Origin: Nibribacter roseus
Lineage (GTDB): Bacteria; Bacteroidota; Bacteroidia; Cytophagales; Hymenobacteraceae
Direction of reading: 5' to 3'
DNA: 64,000 nt
Assembly: GCF_042662225.1 (NCBI RefSeq)
Contig: NZ_JBHSYQ010000016.1
Location: 620,001-684,000 of the forward strand
Shown: positions 60,518 through 64,000 of the stretch, piece by piece
How the letters are laid out: each line of letters starts with the position of its first letter
Position numbering within the stretch: the stretch's first letter is position 1
Made by a program: the position numbers and the translations under genes
Notes under the pieces: generated by a model
The model's input: the letters and a program-made list of their open reading frames with translations, nothing else
Database searches by the model: none
Told to the model about the DNA's origin: nothing

Positions 60518-63500
60518 ATGGACAAACGAATCACACAACTTACAATCCTGTCCCCCAAGAAGACATTTCTATTACTGTCAATTTTATACTTGCTCATTTC
60601 AAAAGAAGGTTTTGCGCAAACACCCGGGATGATCATTGAAAAAGCAACAGGTCCGGGGGCTGCTATTTTAGATAAAGACAACAACGGATATGTTTCTAAG
60701 ACAAGAGCAGGATTTGCCCCAGGGTTAGATGTTGGACCTGCCTATAGTGAGATACCATACAAAGTGCTTCCCCAATACGCTTCACAAGAACCTTTAGTAG
60801 ACTTAGGCACCGGATCTGGAGGTGGACAGACAGACCTGGCAAGTAACCCACTCTCTATGTGGTTTGATGGTATTTATGTGTATTTTAGAGTTAGGGTAGG
60901 CGGATATTCTTCTGCTTCCAAAGGATATAGTTTTGTGCTAGATACAGACGGAATATTTAACGCCCGTAAAGATGCAAACGGAAATGTTATCACCTATACC
61001 ACTCCTTCTAAAGTTAAGAACCTTGGGTTTGAATATGAAGTAGTATTCGCATCCAACTTTGATGTACTTGTCTATAAACATACTGGAAGTGGTGATGACA
61101 ACGATCCAGCACTTTACTCTAATTCGGTTATTTGGAAAAGCTCAAACAACGGCGGTATTTCTCAGTATTCACAAAAGTCTATGGCTGGCTCAATGGATGG
61201 GGGAAATGCTGATTATTTCTATGACTTTTATGTTCCCCTGTCAGCGTTTGGTGGCGGTATAACAGCAGATACAAATCTGCGGGTAAGTGGTTCATCTGTC
61301 ACTAGTGCTCAAACTGGCCTAGAAGGCACTATCTCTGATATAGGTGGCCTCAATGACAAGAACTATGGTAATGATAAGATGCTGATTTGGAAAGATGTTG
61401 TTCCGGCATTTCCTCCTACGTCACTTAATGATATAATGAACGGTGGTTTCAATTGTGCTATTCCCCCTAGCCCCACCATTACAAATACCTTAAAAGCCTT
61501 AAGTACTACCATATCAGGATACTCAAATCAACCAAATGGCACCATCATCAACCTATATAAAGGAGGGACTATAGCGGCTGACGGTTCACTTACAAATGGT
61601 ACAGCTATTGGTACCACAGGAACGGTAACCGTAGTTAACAATACTTGGACCGCCACCTTAATAACCCCTCTTGCAGTTGATGAAGTTATCAGAGCTACCG
61701 CTACATCAGCTACCGGATCTTGTGTTTCAAAATATTCTTCACCAGTTAAAGTAATTTCAGGAATATGTTCAACGCCAATTCCTGCTCAACCCGCTTCTAG
61801 CAATGGAAACAAAGGCATTACAGGGAGTTATACTGTACCCGCAGGCTATACAGGGCCGGTAACAATCCAGGCATATAAAATATTATCGACAACGCCATAT
61901 TATAGTTCAGATGTGAATGTAATATTTGATAAAGCTGGTACTGCCAATTCTTTTGTGACATATGAGGTTACATCAACAAGCTCCACCTTTACCTATACTA
62001 TTGTTGCTGGAACAGGACAGGCTATAAGCCCAGGTTCTTTTGTGGTTACGGCAAGATTAGGCACTGGGTGCGAATCTCCTTATTCATTACCAGTTTGTAT
62101 TGGCAATCAATTAACTTCTACTCCAATTCCAAGTATTACCTCTGCCCCGAGCAACCTTAGCACAACAGCAAACAGCGCCAGTATTTCCGTTTCAGTAGCT
62201 AATAACACTAATCCAACCTTTTCTAGCATGACATTAACATTAGAGAAAAGATTTGGCGTAGCTGGTGCGTATGGTTATGTGAGAATAAAGGAAGTAGTTC
62301 TAAACCCTACACCAACACCAACTTCATACACTCATACATTTACTTTAACTGCTACAGAAATATCTACTTTAGCCCCTGGTGATGTACTGTTGGTGCGTGC
62401 ATTAGGTTCAGGCACAAATGTGTGTATTTCTGAATCTGCTGCTAATACTAATATAAATATTGTTGCACCTCCTTCTACAGCACCATTGATTAGTGGGACA
62501 TATTGTACCATTACAAATAACTCTATTACTTCTGTAGCTGGTACATCTACTGAAGTGGCGGGCACTACCATTCATGTATACAAGTCTGGAACAACTGCAG
62601 CTATTGCTACTACAACCGTAGCGACTGGAGGTGCATGGACGGCAACTGTTGCCAGCGGCGTACTCACACCTAGCTCAAGTTTTTTCGCAACAGCTACTGC
62701 CCCTAACAAATCTGTAAGTCCCAACTCTACACTGGTTACTGTTACAACTAAAACCACCGCTGCCGGTACCACTGTGAATTCAATAATGGAGGGAGCGAAC
62801 TCGATAAGCGGCACAAAATCAAGTGGATCAACTTTAATTTTGTATGCCGATGGTTCACCGGTGATAGACCCTGTTACTAACCTACCCATTGCCTTCAACT
62901 ATCCTACTGCAACAACATGGTCAATATCAAGTACAGTGCTACCAACTGTCTTAGCGGCTGGTTCTGTGGTAACGGTAAGAGTAAGCGGAGGCAATGAGTG
63001 TAGTGGAGAAAGTGCTCCAGTAACTGTTCAATGCTCGCCTCCTTCTGGTGCATTTTCTTTTCCAAATACTCCAACTCATACAGTTTGTTCAGGCACCGCC
63101 ATCACTTTGTCTTTAGATGGTTCACAAGCAGGAGTTATATACCAAATATATAATAACAATGTGGCTAGTGGATATTCCGTATTAGGTACGGGCTCACCTA
63201 TATCATTAACTAGCTTTGGCTTAACTGCCGCTGCTACTCTAACTGTTAGAGCTACTAAACCCAGCGGTGTTTCATGCGGAATTGTGACTATGGGAGGGTC
63301 CGCGAGCTATAATGTAAATACAGCCTGCTCTGACCAGCCTGCCGTGTATTCCGCACCTAGTGTAAGAATTAATAACACAAGTGAAAGTGGAAATATTATT
63401 AACCCAGCGGTTGATCCAAATGGAGCCATAAGTTATTCTAGTATTACAGGCTCTCCTTTACCCTCATTTATTGCATTAGACCAAACTAGTTTAGTTAAAA

Positions 63501-64000
63501 GAGCAGGACAACCTTTGCAGGTAGGCACTTACACTACTTTGGTTACTACCGTAGATGCTTTAGGTGGCACCACAATGGATTTGCCACTGGTAATAGAAGT
63601 CTTTCAGGATACGCCAAGAGAAAATGGGGTTATATCCTACCCTTCAGGCTATCAACTAAAACTAAATGAAAACTTAGCTGAGCCTACAGATGCAGATTTG
63701 GGAATATTTTCTGCCCAAATTTCTAACTGGGATTCGCCATCTGGTTTATCTTATAACACTTCTACTGGCCGAATCTTTGTTTCTGACCCAGATGCTATTA
63801 CCACAAGAAACTATACATATAACATGCGCACTGTAGATAATACTGGTGGTATAACTGAAAAAGAAATATCTTTCAGCACAACAGCCCCCACACCTTTACC
63901 AGTTGAATTAACCTACTTCAGTGCCAATTACCAAAAGGGCATTGTGCAGATGCAATGGATCACCTCCTCTGAAAAAGACAATGACTACTTCTTGGTGCAG
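60518..64000 (+). CDS. Giant secreted repeat protein, likely T9SS substrate (3' end outside window)
   Basis: The frame is open from the ATG at 60518 to the window end (1161 codons, no stop). A signal peptide (FLLLSILYLLISKEGFAQ) is followed by a domain of about 280 residues with aromatic-rich strands and DTDGIFNARKDANGN (a calcium-loop-like stretch). Then come repeated Ig-like domains of about 90-110 residues, rich in Thr, Ser, Ala and Gly (for example TVTVVNNTWTATLITPL, TVATGGAWTATVASGVLTP). After a cadherin-like/putative Ig segment (GVISYPSGYQLKLN), the window ends PLPVELTYFSANYQKG and WITSSEKDNDYFLVQ, the linker that precedes a T9SS C-terminal sorting domain. It is probably a cell-surface adhesin. 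Confidence 0.88.
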   Translation, partial: MDKRITQLTILSPKKTFLLLSILYLLISKEGFAQTPGMIIEKATGPGAAILDKDNNGYVSKTRAGFAPGLDVGPAYSEIPYKVLPQYASQEPLVDLGTGSGGGQTDLASNPLSMWFDGIYVYFRVRVGGYSSASKGYSFVLDTDGIFNARKDANGNVITYTTPSKVKNLGFEYEVVFASNFDVLVYKHTGSGDDNDPALYSNSVIWKSSNNGGISQYSQKSMAGSMDGGNADYFYDFYVPLSAFGGGITADTNLRVSGSSVTSAQTGLEGTISDIGGLNDKNYGNDKMLIWKDVVPAFPPTSLNDIMNGGFNCAIPPSPTITNTLKALSTTISGYSNQPNGTIINLYKGGTIAADGSLTNGTAIGTTGTVTVVNNTWTATLITPLAVDEVIRATATSATGSCVSKYSSPVKVISGICSTPIPAQPASSNGNKGITGSYTVPAGYTGPVTIQAYKILSTTPYYSSDVNVIFDKAGTANSFVTYEVTSTSSTFTYTIVAGTGQAISPGSFVVTARLGTGCESPYSLPVCIGNQLTSTPIPSITSAPSNLSTTANSASISVSVANNTNPTFSSMTLTLEKRFGVAGAYGYVRIKEVVLNPTPTPTSYTHTFTLTATEISTLAPGDVLLVRALGSGTNVCISESAANTNINIVAPPSTAPLISGTYCTITNNSITSVAGTSTEVAGTTIHVYKSGTTAAIATTTVATGGAWTATVASGVLTPSSSFFATATAPNKSVSPNSTLVTVTTKTTAAGTTVNSIMEGANSISGTKSSGSTLILYADGSPVIDPVTNLPIAFNYPTATTWSISSTVLPTVLAAGSVVTVRVSGGNECSGESAPVTVQCSPPSGAFSFPNTPTHTVCSGTAITLSLDGSQAGVIYQIYNNNVASGYSVLGTGSPISLTSFGLTAAATLTVRATKPSGVSCGIVTMGGSASYNVNTACSDQPAVYSAPSVRINNTSESGNIINPAVDPNGAISYSSITGSPLPSFIALDQTSLVKRAGQPLQVGTYTTLVTTVDALGGTTMDLPLVIEVFQDTPRENGVISYPSGYQLKLNENLAEPTDADLGIFSAQISNWDSPSGLSYNTSTGRIFVSDPDAITTRNYTYNMRTVDNTGGITEKEISFSTTAPTPLPVELTYFSANYQKGIVQMQWITSSEKDNDYFLVQ

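Overview
The window looks like a chromosomal piece of a Bacteroidota bacterium of the order Cytophagales, most likely a Hymenobacteraceae member such as Rufibacter, Nibribacter or Pontibacter relatives. The genus is inferred from gene style, not demonstrated. The main evidence is a T9SS-type C-terminal sorting domain on a secreted amylase, a giant secreted repeat protein ending in the Bacteroidota hallmark PLPVELTYF, -7 promoter elements of the Bacteroidota form TAnnTTTG, hardly any Shine-Dalgarno sequences, and typical gene families (SHNLRAP-type histidine kinases, ThuA, YwqK-like, BatA/B-like VWA, GT3 glycogen synthase).

Region 1 (1-13.3 kb) is an accessory or decaying zone with low gene density. 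It holds small hypothetical genes, GAF and STAS-like signalling proteins, a single-domain response regulator and two closely related PAS histidine kinases. Between them lie many broken genes that only appear when frames are joined by eye: a GAF pseudogene, three dispersed copies of one unknown family (two clearly dead), a DUF305 gene with a one-base frameshift, the first residues of an SRAP (YedK/HMCES) gene, and a tyrosine recombinase with at least two frameshifts and two in-frame stops. This looks like the remains of one or more integrated elements.

Region 2 (13.3-33.7 kb) starts with an ABM / B12-binding / PAS-like operon, then carries a retropepsin-like protease, a secreted protein with four tandem glycogen-binding-like domains, a transglutaminase-like protein, a ThuA lipoprotein and a YciE/F protein. 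Then comes an alpha-glucan cluster: secreted GH13 amylase, eukaryotic-type branching enzyme, GT4 glycosyltransferase, GH31 alpha-glucosidase and GT3 glycogen synthase. Together these can make, branch and degrade glycogen.

Region 3 (33.7-49.2 kb) holds a five-PAS histidine kinase, an M28 and an M1 peptidase, a membrane histidine kinase, cysM, an S2P-like protease, a MarC protein and a porin-BCCT-universal stress protein operon that suggests betaine or choline uptake. It ends with three tRNA genes (Ser-GCU, Pro-UGG, Arg-UCU) with excellent Bacteroidota promoters.

Region 4 (49.2-64 kb) has a VWA/TPR pair, a thiolase, a YwqK-like repeat protein and a compact biotin operon bioB-bioF-bioD-bioA followed by a beta-ketoacyl synthase gene. 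The window ends inside a very large secreted T9SS-type protein.

The most notable non-gene signal is a family of about 15 hairpin-forming palindromes (core CTGTTTTAGGGCTGTTTT, short loop, then the reverse complement). Most copies sit just after stop codons, often overlapping them. Arm sequences differ between copies while the two arms within a copy stay complementary. One degenerate copy lies inside the bioF reading frame.
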